A stretch of DNA of 60,602 bases from Clostridia bacterium (GCA_030533005.1 JAUNJX010000004.1:22841-83442), one strand, 5' to 3'. Shown: positions 16,778 to 25,368, counted from the stretch's first letter. Numbers and translations: made by a program. Notes: a model not told the origin generated them from the sequence alone.

Positions 16778-17020
16778 TCAGCTCCTGTGTATGCGCTTGA
16801 AATAGCACTGCATGGCTTCGCCTGTCGCCGCCTGATAGGCATGCTCCATGTACGCTGCGCAGCAAAGGGAGAAGCCCGCGATCGCAATGAGCATCGCCAC
16901 GCCAAGCGGCCATGAGAATGCGTCTGCGCCAAGCCCCAAAGCCAGCGCGGACAGTACGGCGATCATCCAAAATGCGATTGCCCCGCCAACAAGCATGCCG
17001 GACAAATTATACTGCTTCAT
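16778..17020 (-). CDS. small two-helix membrane protein
   Basis: An 80-residue protein with two hydrophobic helices (about residues 8-30 and 35-58) and a short basic C-terminal tail. I do not recognise the family. ATG 17020 is supported by an AGGAGGT site. It is the first gene of the two-gene unit facing the LysR regulator and may be an accessory subunit of the downstream exporter; that is inferred from position only. Confidence 0.72.
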   Translation of the reverse strand: MKQYNLSGMLVGGAIAFWMIAVLSALALGLGADAFSWPLGVAMLIAIAGFSLCCAAYMEHAYQAATGEAMQCYFKRIHRS

Positions 17021-17104
17021 TTTGATACCTCCTATATGTTTTCTTGGTCTTGACATGATCATACAGCGGCGTTATCCTTGAGTAAATCGCTGATAAATCA
17101 ACGT

Positions 17105-17125
17105 GTCGTTGACTTTTTGTCAACG
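17105..17125. promoter_or_regulatory. putative LysR operator palindrome
   Basis: TCGTTGAC and its exact complement GTCAACGA are separated by five T residues, in the region between the divergent exporter unit and LysR and 17 nt before the LysR start. The size and place fit an autoregulatory LysR-type site. Confidence 0.6.
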
Positions 17126-17142
17126 ATTGAAGGAGGGCAACG

Positions 17143-18003
17143 ATGGATACGGAGAAGCTGCGCGCCTTTCTATGCGTTTTGCAGCACGGAACCATATCGG
17201 GCGCGGCGGAAACGCTGGGGTATACCACCTCCGGGATCAGCCGCCTCATCGCTTCCCTGGAAGCGGACGCGGGCTTTCCGCTTCTCAAAAGAAACCACAG
17301 CGGGGTGGCGCCGACGGAGGAATGCACGTCGCTTTTGCCCGCCATGGAGGATCTTGTCAGAAACGCGGAACGCTACGATCAGCTCACCGCCAAAGTTCGC
17401 GGCGTCGAGATGGGCACGGTAACGATCGGCACGGCCTACGGCGCTTATTACCGGCCGCTGTCAAGCATCATCGCCGGCTTTACCAAAGAGCATCCGGGCA
17501 TCCGCGTGCAGATCGTGGAGGGCACCAGCAGCCAGCTGCGCGCCTTGCTGGACACGCACCACGCCGATATTTGCGTGATCAGCCACAGGCCGGGCGTCGC
17601 CCGCTGGATACCGCTTGTGCAGGACGAGCTTGTGGCGCTTGTCGCGCAGGATCACCCCGCCATAGCCGACGGCTGCTTTGCCGCCAGCCGCTTTTGCGAG
17701 GAGCCCTTTATCGAGCTCTACCCCGGGCGTGAAACGGACAACTCGCTGTTTTTTGAGGAGGCCGGCATAAAGCCAAACACCCGCTTTTCAACGTACGATG
17801 TGCATGCGGGCGTGGCGATGGTCGAAGCGGGTCTGGGCGTTACGCTTACAAACAGCCTTTGGGGAAAGAGCCTGACGGGGCGCGTTGTGGCGCTGCGCCT
17901 CGATCCGCCGGTAAGGATCGATATCGGTATCGCCACGCTCCCCCTTGCAACGCTCGCGCCCGCGGTAAAATGCTTTATCGCGTACGCCGAAAGCAGGCTG
18001 TGA
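17143..18003 (+). CDS. LysR-family transcriptional regulator
   Basis: A 286-residue regulator. The N-terminal winged helix-turn-helix (KLRAFLCVLQHGTISGAA, then SGISRLIASLEADAG) is followed by a linker helix and a periplasmic-binding-like effector domain beginning near residue 90 (GTVTIGTAYGAYY). It is divergent from the small membrane protein and DMT exporter, the usual LysR arrangement, and a palindrome lies in the shared region. AAGGAGGG precedes ATG 17143. The inducer is unknown. Confidence 0.9.
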   Translation: MDTEKLRAFLCVLQHGTISGAAETLGYTTSGISRLIASLEADAGFPLLKRNHSGVAPTEECTSLLPAMEDLVRNAERYDQLTAKVRGVEMGTVTIGTAYGAYYRPLSSIIAGFTKEHPGIRVQIVEGTSSQLRALLDTHHADICVISHRPGVARWIPLVQDELVALVAQDHPAIADGCFAASRFCEEPFIELYPGRETDNSLFFEEAGIKPNTRFSTYDVHAGVAMVEAGLGVTLTNSLWGKSLTGRVVALRLDPPVRIDIGIATLPLATLAPAVKCFIAYAESRL

Positions 18004-18152
18004 CGCGCCTTAAGGTGATATAAGCCTGAAAGACGAACTCGCTTATCCGCTCGCAATCCTTAGAATTTGGAAGCGTCATTCCGCTTAAATAAATGTTTTG
18101 CGCACGGGACAAAATCCGTGCCCGCAAACGATATTTTCCGCAAAAAGTATGC

Positions 18153-18158
18153 TATACT
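18153..18158 (+). promoter_or_regulatory. possible -10 element of ktrB, very close to the start codon
   Basis: TATACT lies 9 nt ahead of ATG 18167, without a convincing -35 or any ribosome-binding site between. If used, the mRNA would be nearly leaderless. Confidence 0.35.
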
Positions 18159-18166
18159 ATTTTAGT

Positions 18167-19516
18167 ATGAAGCAGTCAAAGCAGAAAAAAAGCAGCAGCC
18201 CCGTCCGCGTGCTCCCCATCGGCTTTGCCGTGATGATCGCGTTGGGCACGCTGCTTTTGATGTTGCCCGCCGCGTCCAAGGAGGGGGCGGGTCTGCCTTT
18301 TTTATCCGCTCTTTTTACCGCCACCAGCGCAAGCTGCGTGACCGGCCTTGTCGTGGTGGATACGGGCGCCTATTTTTCCACCTTCGGGCAGCTCGTCATC
18401 CTGCTTTTGATCCAGCTTGGCGGCCTTGGCTTTATGGCGGCGGCCTCCATCCTGTTCGTGCTCATCGGTAAGCGCATTTCGCTTAGCGAACGGCTTGCGC
18501 TGGCGGAGTCCTTCGGTGAAACCCAGTTGCAGGGCATTGTGCGGCTTGCCGTTTCCGCCGTGGCGGTAACGTTCGCCTGTGAGCTTCTGGGGGCGGCGCT
18601 GCTCTGCATCCGTTTCATCCCAGCCTACGGGGCGGGGCGCGGCGTCTATTACGCGATATTCCATGCGGTCTCCGCCTTTTGCAATGCAGGCTTTGACCTC
18701 TTGGGCGGCTACACCTCCTTTACGGGCTATGCCGGCGACCCGCTCGTGTGCGGCGTGCTCATGGCGCTGATCGTGACGGGATCGCTGGGCTTTGCCGTCA
18801 TTTTGAACGCGGGGCGCAAGCGGCGCTTTAAGCGGCTGCGTCTGCACAGCAAGATCGTGCTGTGCGCAACCGCTGTGCTGCTGTTGGGCGGGGCGCTTTT
18901 GATCCTTTTGTTTGAATACCGCAATCCCGCGACGCTTGGCGCTTTGCCTTTTTCCCAAAAGCTCCTTGCGTCGCTGTTTCAGTCCGTCACCTTTCGCACT
19001 GCCGGCTTCAACACCATCGACCAGACGGCGCTGCGGGACGCCACCAAGCTGCTGGGCTGCGTGCTGATGCTCGTCGGCGGCGCGCCCGCGGGTACGGCGG
19101 GCGGCTTGAAGCTCACGACCTTTATCACGCTGCTTTGCGCGGTGCGCGCGCAGCTGCATGGCCGGCGCGACGTGGAGCTGTTTTGCCGCCGCATATCCGA
19201 AACGACGGTACGCCGCGCGCTGTGTATACTGACCATCGGCCTTTTGCTCGCTACGGCGGGTGTTATGGGCGTATCGTTGCTGGAGGATGGCAGCGGCTTC
19301 AGCTTCCTCGATCAAGCGTATGAGGTGATATCCGCGCTGTGCACGGTGGGCGTGAGCGTGGGCGTAACGGGGGCTGCATGCAGCGGCACACGCGTACTTT
19401 TGATCCTTTTGATGTTCGCCGGGCGCGTGGGCATGCTGACCATCGCCCTGTCGCTTACGGCGCAGCGCGACGACGAGGGCGTTCGCCTGCCCGAGGAAGA
19501 AATACTCTTAGGCTGA
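18167..19516 (+). CDS. ktrB: TrkH/KtrB-family potassium channel subunit
   Basis: A 449-residue membrane subunit of a K+ uptake system. Four pore repeats can be followed by their filter glycines: SASCVTGL, SAFCNAGFD, VTFRTAGFN and ALCTVGVSVG. The GGAPAGTAGGLK loop typical of the intramembrane gate precedes the last pore. The start is the weak point: ATG 18167 gives the expected basic N-terminus but has no ribosome-binding site; TTG 18098 and ATG 18149 are in-frame alternatives. It is followed after 32 nt by its cytoplasmic partner. Confidence 0.9.
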   Translation: MKQSKQKKSSSPVRVLPIGFAVMIALGTLLLMLPAASKEGAGLPFLSALFTATSASCVTGLVVVDTGAYFSTFGQLVILLLIQLGGLGFMAAASILFVLIGKRISLSERLALAESFGETQLQGIVRLAVSAVAVTFACELLGAALLCIRFIPAYGAGRGVYYAIFHAVSAFCNAGFDLLGGYTSFTGYAGDPLVCGVLMALIVTGSLGFAVILNAGRKRRFKRLRLHSKIVLCATAVLLLGGALLILLFEYRNPATLGALPFSQKLLASLFQSVTFRTAGFNTIDQTALRDATKLLGCVLMLVGGAPAGTAGGLKLTTFITLLCAVRAQLHGRRDVELFCRRISETTVRRALCILTIGLLLATAGVMGVSLLEDGSGFSFLDQAYEVISALCTVGVSVGVTGAACSGTRVLLILLMFAGRVGMLTIALSLTAQRDDEGVRLPEEEILLG

Positions 19517-19548
19517 CGCTGTATTTCGATGGATAGGAGGAATGATAC

Positions 19549-20202
19549 ATGGGTAAGCAGAGCTTTTTGGTGATCGGCATGGGCCGCTTTGGCAGAAGCA
19601 CGGCGCGCACGCTCGCACAAATGGGCTGCGAGGTGCTTGTGATCGACAAGGCGGAGGATCGCATCGATATCGTCAAGGATGATGTGCTCCACGCCATCAT
19701 CGCGGATACGACGGAGGAGCGGACGCTTACGCAGCTTGACATGGCGAGCTTCAACGCCGTGGTCATCTGCATCGGCAAGGATCTTCGCGCGTCCATCCTT
19801 ACGACGGTTTTATGCAAGGAGCAGGGGGCAAAAAGGGTCATCTCCAAGGCGCAGGACGAGCTGCACGCCAAGCTGCTTTTGAAAACCGGCGCGGACGAGG
19901 TTGTGCAGCCGGAGCATGACGCGGGCATTCGCCTCGCGCGCTCGCTCCCCTCGGACGATGTGCTGGACTCCCTTGACCTCACGGAGGATTACAGCGTCAA
20001 CGAAATGCATGTGCCCAAGGATTGGGTGGACAAGACGCTATCTTCGCTCGCCCTGCGCACGCACTATGGCGTATCCGTGATCGCCATCATGCGAGACGGC
20101 GTCATGCGCGTCAACAACAACCCCGCCGAAAAGCTACAGGCGGCGGACACGCTGTTTGTCGTGGGCGACAACGCGCATCTGCAAAAGCTTATCGAGGATT
20201 GA
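19549..20202 (+). CDS. ktrA: KtrA/TrkA-family RCK regulator of potassium uptake
   Basis: A 217-residue cytoplasmic regulator. The N-terminal RCK-N Rossmann domain has FLVIGMGRFGRSTAR as its nucleotide loop and the acidic residue VLVIDK at the end of strand 2. A C-terminal RCK-C domain (about residues 140-217) ends with ADTLFVVGDNAHLQKL. A ring of this protein binds ATP/ADP and gates KtrB. AGGAGG precedes the ATG. Confidence 0.92.
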   Translation: MGKQSFLVIGMGRFGRSTARTLAQMGCEVLVIDKAEDRIDIVKDDVLHAIIADTTEERTLTQLDMASFNAVVICIGKDLRASILTTVLCKEQGAKRVISKAQDELHAKLLLKTGADEVVQPEHDAGIRLARSLPSDDVLDSLDLTEDYSVNEMHVPKDWVDKTLSSLALRTHYGVSVIAIMRDGVMRVNNNPAEKLQAADTLFVVGDNAHLQKLIED

Positions 20203-20295
20203 ACCCGCACGCAAAGTATGTTACATTGATATATAATACCTGTCACATCCTATACTCTGTCGCGTTGCATGAGACTATTTAGGGGGGAATCAAAT

Positions 20296-21801
20296 ATGAG
20301 AACACATGCTTTCTTTTCCATTCGCGCCAAGCGCGCCAAGCGCCTTGCCGCAGCCATGGCATTTCTTCTCGCGCTCACCTTTGGCGCGCAGGCGCTTGCC
20401 TGCACGACGATACTCGTAGGCAAGGACGCGAGCGCGACGGGCGATGCGTTCTTTGGCCGCACGGTGGACGTGCACGGTCTTGGGCAGGTCACGCTCGTTT
20501 CCGTGCCCGCGCGGATGCGCCCCGCGTCATGGACGTATGTGGACGACAACACGGGTCTTGCCATAGACCTGCCCGCAAGAAGCTGCCAGTACACGATGAC
20601 GCCCCAAAGCCTCGACGCGCTCGAAACGCCCGGCGTTTGGGCGGAGAGCTGCATCAACGCATACGGCGTAAGCATGAGCGCCACCGAAAGCATCTATGCA
20701 AACGATAAGGCGCTCGCGGCAGACCCGTATGTGGAAAACGGCATTGCCGAGAGCAACATCCCCACCATCGTGATTCCGTATGTGAAAACGGCGCGGGAGG
20801 GCGTGGAACGCCTGGGGACGCTGGTGGAGAAGTACGGCTGTGCCGAAAGCAACGGCGTGGCCTTCGGCGACGGCAAGGAAATCTGGTATATGGAGCTCTA
20901 CACCGGCCACCAGTGGGCGGCGCAGCGCGTGCCGGACGATTGCTACGCGGTGATCGGCAACGACGCGCTGCTGGGCGCGATCGACCTTGCTGACAAAGCA
21001 AACTTCCTCGCCTCCAAGGATATATGGACGCTTGCCGAGAAAAACGGCTTTCTCGTGCGCGAGGCGGACGCGCCGCATTTGGCGCGCACCTATGGCGCGG
21101 CGCACCGCAACTACAGCCAGCTTCGCGTGTGGGCGGGGCAAAAGATGTTTTCTCCCTCCCTCTCAAAAAAATACGATGTGAACGCGACCTTCGCGGCCTT
21201 TGTAAAGCCGGACGAGCGCATCGCGCTCAACGAGGTGATGGAGCTGATGCGCTACCGTTACGAGGATACGCCGTATGACGCGAACAAGCGGGACGACACG
21301 CGTCCCATCGGCATCCCCCGCACCTCGCAGGCGCACATATTCCAGCTGCGCGCACAGAAGCCCGCCATTCTATGGCTTTCCATGTCCAGCCCCGAATTCA
21401 GCGTATTCCTGCCGCTTTACGGGGATCTCTCCGGCGTGCCCGAAAGCTACGCAAAGCTAAGCCCAGCCTATGACCACGACAGCGCATACTGGCGCTTCCG
21501 GACGCTCTCCTCCCTCGCCGCGCTTGACCGCGACGCTTACGGCGCGCCCGTGCGCGCGCATTGGAAGGCAATGGAAATGCAGCTGATGGCAAACCTCCCC
21601 GCGATGGACGACGCCTACGCAAAATCCGGCTATGCACCGGAAACGGCAGCGGCACTGTTTGCGGATATCGCGGAACAGGCCTTGGCGGACGCCGACATGC
21701 TCACGGGCGAGCTGCTCTATCAGATCGCCGATAACGCCGTTATAGACACCGGCGCAAGCGCCATGGCGGACGGCGATCTGGACGATACGGTAATCAGGTA
21801 A
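20296..21801 (+). CDS. secreted C69-family dipeptidase
   Basis: A 501-residue Ntn-hydrolase-type dipeptidase. It has a basic N-terminus, a hydrophobic signal segment to about residue 35, and then ACTTILVGKDASATG: Cys36 follows a typical AxA signal-cleavage site and would become the N-terminal nucleophile after processing. Further family landmarks are FFGRTVD and NAYGVSMSATES. It probably cleaves dipeptides outside the membrane. ATG 20296 is chosen for AGGGGGG 8 nt upstream. A cysteine-hydrolase gene follows closely. Confidence 0.88.
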   Translation: MRTHAFFSIRAKRAKRLAAAMAFLLALTFGAQALACTTILVGKDASATGDAFFGRTVDVHGLGQVTLVSVPARMRPASWTYVDDNTGLAIDLPARSCQYTMTPQSLDALETPGVWAESCINAYGVSMSATESIYANDKALAADPYVENGIAESNIPTIVIPYVKTAREGVERLGTLVEKYGCAESNGVAFGDGKEIWYMELYTGHQWAAQRVPDDCYAVIGNDALLGAIDLADKANFLASKDIWTLAEKNGFLVREADAPHLARTYGAAHRNYSQLRVWAGQKMFSPSLSKKYDVNATFAAFVKPDERIALNEVMELMRYRYEDTPYDANKRDDTRPIGIPRTSQAHIFQLRAQKPAILWLSMSSPEFSVFLPLYGDLSGVPESYAKLSPAYDHDSAYWRFRTLSSLAALDRDAYGAPVRAHWKAMEMQLMANLPAMDDAYAKSGYAPETAAALFADIAEQALADADMLTGELLYQIADNAVIDTGASAMADGDLDDTVIR

Positions 21802-21812
21802 GGGGAACGCGC

Positions 21813-22265
21813 ATGAAAGCGCTGCTTGTGATCGACGTCCAGAGGGAATACATGGAAAAATATCCTCCTGACCTGTTGCCGAAAGTCAATGCGCGCATAG
21901 CGCAGGCGCTGGAGCACAACGAGCTCATCATTTACATAAAGAACGTCCGGCGCCTGCGAAGCGGCACAACCGCTTATGCATTTGCAGAACAGCTCATGGT
22001 GTGTTCGCCGCACATCTTTCTCAAGGAGCGGGCCAGCATTTTTTCAAACGCCGCGCTGCTTGCACTTCTTCGCCAGAGTGATGTTTCTGAGGTGGAGATC
22101 ATCGGCGTTGATGGAAACTGTTGTGTAGCAAGCAGCGCCATAGACGCAAAAAAGCTGGGCTATGCCGTGACCCTGCCGTGCCAATGTATCGGCATACAAA
22201 ACCGCGAAAGGTTTGAAAAGAAAAAAACGACGCTGTCCAAACAGGGCATTGCGGTTTGGGAATAA
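21813..22265 (+). CDS. isochorismatase-family cysteine hydrolase
   Basis: A 150-residue single-domain hydrolase. The catalytic triad of the family is visible: Asp8 in LLVIDVQ, Lys71 in FLKERAS, and Cys104 in VDGNCCV before a short helix. It is on the short side of the family. Such enzymes act on amides or N-carbamoyl compounds; the substrate is unknown. It begins 11 nt after the dipeptidase stop with GGGGAACG upstream, so the two are likely co-transcribed. Confidence 0.83.
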   Translation: MKALLVIDVQREYMEKYPPDLLPKVNARIAQALEHNELIIYIKNVRRLRSGTTAYAFAEQLMVCSPHIFLKERASIFSNAALLALLRQSDVSEVEIIGVDGNCCVASSAIDAKKLGYAVTLPCQCIGIQNRERFEKKKTTLSKQGIAVWE

Positions 22266-22296
22266 TAGCTGCCCAAATCCAAGCAAAAAAAACCTC

Positions 22297-22324
22297 TTGA
22301 CAAAAACGAGTTAGAAGGTATAAA
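22297..22324 (+). promoter_or_regulatory. promoter of the feo operon
   Basis: TTGACA at 22297-22302, a 16-nt spacer and TATAAA at 22319-22324. A GTTAGA half-site lies in the spacer and a full operator just after the expected start site. Confidence 0.75.
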
Positions 22325-22334
22325 CTACGCATTA

Positions 22335-22350
22335 GTTAGATGATTCTAAC
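22335..22350. promoter_or_regulatory. putative metal-repressor operator, copy 1
   Basis: GTTAGA-TGAT-TCTAAC is a perfect inverted repeat placed at the predicted transcription start of the feo operon. The TTAG...CTAA form resembles DtxR-type boxes more than a classical Fur box; the regulator is not in the window. The same 18 nt, with one flanking base each side, recurs before feoB. Confidence 0.7.
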
Positions 22351-22365
22351 CGCATTTTCGAGCTT

Positions 22366-22386
22366 CGGTTAAAGATTCTTTAACCG
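22366..22386 (+). repeat. 9-bp inverted repeat in the feo leader
   Basis: CGGTTAAAG and CTTTAACCG are perfect complements around ATT, in the leader before the first feoA. It could be an mRNA hairpin or a second, looser repressor site, since it shares GTTA...TAAC with the operator. Confidence 0.6.
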
Positions 22387-22407
22387 GCTGGAAGGGGAGG
22401 AGGTAGG

Positions 22408-22620
22408 ATGATGCCGCTCACACTTGCAAGCGCCGGCGAGGAAAACATGATCCGCAGGGTCGGAGGCAGTCCCGCGATCAAAAAGCACTTGGAGGACATG
22501 GGCTTTGTGGCGGGGGGAAATGTGACCATCGTATCCGCCATCGGCGGGAACCTGATCGTGAACGTGAAGGAATCGCGCGTGGCGATCAGCCGCGAGATGG
22601 CGCAGAAAATCATGATTTAA
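22408..22620 (+). CDS. feoA: FeoA-domain protein, first copy
   Basis: A 70-residue SH3-like FeoA protein, an accessory of ferrous iron uptake. It shows the typical GGSPAIKKHLEDMGFVAG segment and VNVKESRVAISREMAQKIM at the end. GGGAGGAGG precedes the ATG. It is the first of two FeoA genes ahead of feoB; the paired small proteins probably act together on FeoB. Confidence 0.9.
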   Translation: MMPLTLASAGEENMIRRVGGSPAIKKHLEDMGFVAGGNVTIVSAIGGNLIVNVKESRVAISREMAQKIMI

Positions 22621-22636
22621 GCGGGGAGGACACAGC

Positions 22637-22858
22637 ATGAACACATTGAAGCAGGCAAGGATCGGCGAGACGGTCAAGGTGGTGAAGCTCCACGGCGAGG
22701 GCGCGGTCAAGCGCCGCATCATGGACATGGGCATCACCAAGGGCGTGGCGGTCTACGTTCGCAAGGTGGCGCCCTTGGGCGACCCGGTGGAGGTCACGGT
22801 GCGCGGCTACGAGCTGTCGCTGCGCAAGGCGGACGCGGAAATGATAGAGGTCGAATAA
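22637..22858 (+). CDS. feoA: FeoA-domain protein, second copy
   Basis: A 73-residue FeoA protein with VKRRIMDMGITKGVAVYV and VTVRGYELSLRKADAEMI, closer to the common FeoA pattern than the first copy. It begins 16 nt after it with GGGGAGG upstream. A hairpin with a T run and a second operator copy follow, before feoB. Confidence 0.92.
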   Translation: MNTLKQARIGETVKVVKLHGEGAVKRRIMDMGITKGVAVYVRKVAPLGDPVEVTVRGYELSLRKADAEMIEVE

Positions 22859-22862
22859 GCAT

Positions 22863-22882
22863 GGGGGCGACCCCGTTTTTTT
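22863..22882 (+). terminator. attenuator-like hairpin between feoA and feoB
   Basis: GGGG pairs with CCCC around a short loop, followed by G and seven T residues. The stem is short, so termination is probably partial. Confidence 0.5.
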
Positions 22883-22892
22883 AGGACAAGCA

Positions 22893-22908
22893 GTTAGATG
22901 ATTCTAAC
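22893..22908. promoter_or_regulatory. putative metal-repressor operator, copy 2
   Basis: An exact second copy of the GTTAGA-TGAT-TCTAAC palindrome, 17 nt before the feoB start. No good promoter precedes it, so it may act as a roadblock to transcription from the feo promoter. Confidence 0.65.
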
Positions 22909-22924
22909 CATGGAGGATATCGGT

Positions 22925-25129
22925 ATGGAAAAGACAATCAGGATCGCGCTTGCGGGCAACCCGAACTGCGGCAAAACAACGCTGTTCAACGCCCTTACGG
23001 GCGCAAACCAGTATGTGGGCAATTGGCCGGGGGTGACGGTGGAAAAGAAGGAGGGCAAGCTCAAAGGGCACAGTGATGTGCGCATCATGGATCTGCCCGG
23101 TATCTATTCGCTGTCCCCGTATACGCTGGAGGAGGTGGTCGCAAGAAATTACCTCATCGGCGAGCGGCCGGACGCGGTTTTAAACATCGTGGACGCGACG
23201 AATCTGGAGCGAAACCTCTATCTTACGACCCAGCTGACCGAGCTTGGCATACCCGTGGTGATCGCGCTCAACATGATGGACGTGGTGCGAAAAAACGGCG
23301 ATACGATTAACACGGCGGAGCTTTCGCGGGAGCTGGGCTGCAAGGTCATCGAAATTTCCGCCCTGAAGGGCGAGCGCGTGATGGAGGCCGCCGAGACTGC
23401 GATAGAGGCCGCAAAGAACGGCAGAACCGTACCCATGCACACCTTTTCGGGCGTGGTGGAGCACGCGCTTGCGCACATCGAGGAGGCCGCCGTGCACGAC
23501 CTGCCCGCCGAACAGCAGCGCTGGTATGCCGTCAAGATCTTCGAGCGGGACGATAAGGTGCTCTCGGAGCTGCACATCGAGCCAAAGCTGCTTGCCCATA
23601 TCGAGGCGGACATCCAAGCGGCGGAGGCAGAGCTGGACGACGACGCCGAGAGCATCATCACCAACGAGCGCTACGTCTACATCGGCACGCTGATGAAGGG
23701 CTGCTGCAAGAAAAAGAGTGTGGGCAAAATGACCGCATCGGACAGGATCGACCGGATCGTGACCAACCGATGGCTGGCGCTGCCCATCTTCGCCGCCGTC
23801 ATGTGGGGCGTTTACACCCTCTCCATCGGCACCATAGGGGACTGGACGGTGGGCTTTATGAACGACACGCTCTTTGGCGCGTGGATCGTGCCGGGCGTTG
23901 CGGCGCTGCTGGAAAGCTGGGGCGTTGCCGCATGGCTTGTCAGCCTCGTTGCCGACGGCGTCATAGGCGGTGTGGGCGCGGTGCTGGGCTTTGTGCCGCA
24001 GATGCTCATCCTCTTTATCCTTCTTGCCATTCTGGAGGATGTGGGGTATATGTCCCGCGTGGCGTTCATCATGGATAGGATATTCCGCAAATTCGGCCTG
24101 TCGGGCAAGTCCTTTATCCCCATGCTCGTCTCCTCCGGCTGCGGCGTGCCGGGTATTATGGCAAGCCGCACCATCGAGCAGGACAGGGATCGCAAGATGA
24201 CCATCATGACCACCTGCTTTATCCCCTGCGGTGCAAAAATGCCCATCGTGGGTCTCATCGCGGGCGCGCTGTTCGGCAACAGCGCATGGCTTGCTACCGC
24301 CGCCTACTTCATCGGCGTTGCGGCGGTGATCGTTTCAGGTATCATACTCAAAAAGACCAAGCCCTTTGCGGGCGAGCCTGCCCCCTTTGTCATGGAGCTG
24401 CCCAGCTACCACGCGCCGGTGGCGACCAATATCTTTAGAGCCACATGGGAGCGCGGCTGGAGCTTCATCAAGCGCGCCGGCACCGTGATCGTGGCGGCCA
24501 GCATCATGATATGGGTGCTGAACAGCCTGACCTTAGAGGGCGGCCTCCACTATATCGGCGAGGGCGGCGAAATGTCCATCCTCAACGTTATCGGCGAAGG
24601 TATCGCGGTGCTATTTGTGCCGCTGGGCTTTGGCAAATGGCAGGCGGCGGTGGCGACGGTGCTCGGCCTTGTCGCCAAGGAGGAGGTCGTGGGCGTGTTC
24701 GGTTCCCTCTCCTCCATGTTCGCTGCGGCGAACCCGGAGGCTGCGGCGGATCTTTTAGGCGCGATGGAGGGCGAGGTATCAAGCCTCAACCTCATCGGGC
24801 AGGAATTCTTCGGCGGCAGCCGCCTTGCGGCATTCTCCTTTATGGTTTTTAATCTGCTGTGCGCGCCCTGCTTTGCGGCGATGGGCGCCATCAAGCGGGA
24901 GATGAACAACGCCAAATGGACGTGGTTTGCGATAGGTTACATGTGCGTATTCGCCTACGCCGTATCGCTCATCGTATACCAGCTTGGCATGCTGCTAGCG
25001 GGCAACGGTTTTGGCGCAGGCACCGCGGCGGCGTTCATCGTACTGGCGATACTGCTCCATCTGCTTTTCCGCAAGAACAAATACAGCGAAAACACGCTTT
25101 CAAAAAGCTCTGTTTCCGCCAAAGAATAA
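22925..25129 (+). CDS. feoB: FeoB ferrous iron transporter
   Basis: A 734-residue Fe(II) transporter. The cytoplasmic N-terminal G domain shows GNPNCGKTTLFNALTG (P-loop), DLPGIYSL (G3) and NMMD (G4). It is followed by a helical spacer, then a membrane domain with two Gate repeats and Cys-containing FIPMLVSSGCGVPGI and FIPCGAKMPIVG motifs. ATG 22925 is preferred over earlier in-frame codons because GGAGG is 8 nt upstream. The Cys-rich partner gene follows at once. Confidence 0.96.
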   Translation: MEKTIRIALAGNPNCGKTTLFNALTGANQYVGNWPGVTVEKKEGKLKGHSDVRIMDLPGIYSLSPYTLEEVVARNYLIGERPDAVLNIVDATNLERNLYLTTQLTELGIPVVIALNMMDVVRKNGDTINTAELSRELGCKVIEISALKGERVMEAAETAIEAAKNGRTVPMHTFSGVVEHALAHIEEAAVHDLPAEQQRWYAVKIFERDDKVLSELHIEPKLLAHIEADIQAAEAELDDDAESIITNERYVYIGTLMKGCCKKKSVGKMTASDRIDRIVTNRWLALPIFAAVMWGVYTLSIGTIGDWTVGFMNDTLFGAWIVPGVAALLESWGVAAWLVSLVADGVIGGVGAVLGFVPQMLILFILLAILEDVGYMSRVAFIMDRIFRKFGLSGKSFIPMLVSSGCGVPGIMASRTIEQDRDRKMTIMTTCFIPCGAKMPIVGLIAGALFGNSAWLATAAYFIGVAAVIVSGIILKKTKPFAGEPAPFVMELPSYHAPVATNIFRATWERGWSFIKRAGTVIVAASIMIWVLNSLTLEGGLHYIGEGGEMSILNVIGEGIAVLFVPLGFGKWQAAVATVLGLVAKEEVVGVFGSLSSMFAAANPEAAADLLGAMEGEVSSLNLIGQEFFGGSRLAAFSFMVFNLLCAPCFAAMGAIKREMNNAKWTWFAIGYMCVFAYAVSLIVYQLGMLLAGNGFGAGTAAAFIVLAILLHLLFRKNKYSENTLSKSSVSAKE

Positions 25130-25141
25130 GGAGGTTTCACT

Positions 25142-25297
25142 ATGAACTGGCCTACCGTCATCGTTGCCGCAGCCGTTGCAGCGGCGTTCATCGCCATCAT
25201 CATGAATGCGCTCAAAAACAAGAAAAAGGGCAAATCCTCCTGCGCCTGCGGCTGCGCAAGCTGCGCAATGCGCGGCATGTGCCATCCGAAGGATTGA
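25142..25297 (+). CDS. FeoB-associated Cys-rich membrane protein
   Basis: A 51-residue protein with one membrane helix (residues 4-22), a lysine-rich turn, and a Cys-rich tail (CACGCASCAMRGMC). This is the small FeoB-associated Cys-rich family (the FeoC-like position in Clostridia). It starts after AAGGAGGT, 12 nt past feoB, and is the last gene before a strong terminator. Metal handing-over to FeoB is a plausible role but unproven. Confidence 0.88.
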   Translation: MNWPTVIVAAAVAAAFIAIIMNALKNKKKGKSSCACGCASCAMRGMCHPKD

Positions 25298-25304
25298 TCG
25301 AAAA

Positions 25305-25343
25305 AAAAGGAAGTGCGGGTCTACGGTATCCGCACTTCCTTTT
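25305..25343. terminator. bidirectional terminator of the feo operon
   Basis: A 14-bp stem (AAAAGGAAGTGCGG with CCGCACTTCCTTTT), 11-nt loop and A/T tracts on both sides, between the convergent feo and DUF3021 units. Confidence 0.92.
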
Positions 25344-25368
25344 ATTAAACCGGCTTACGGGCCGCACA

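Noticed and set aside
22366-22386. Riboswitch in the feo leader
   Set aside because: Only one short hairpin is visible; no conserved riboswitch core could be recognised.
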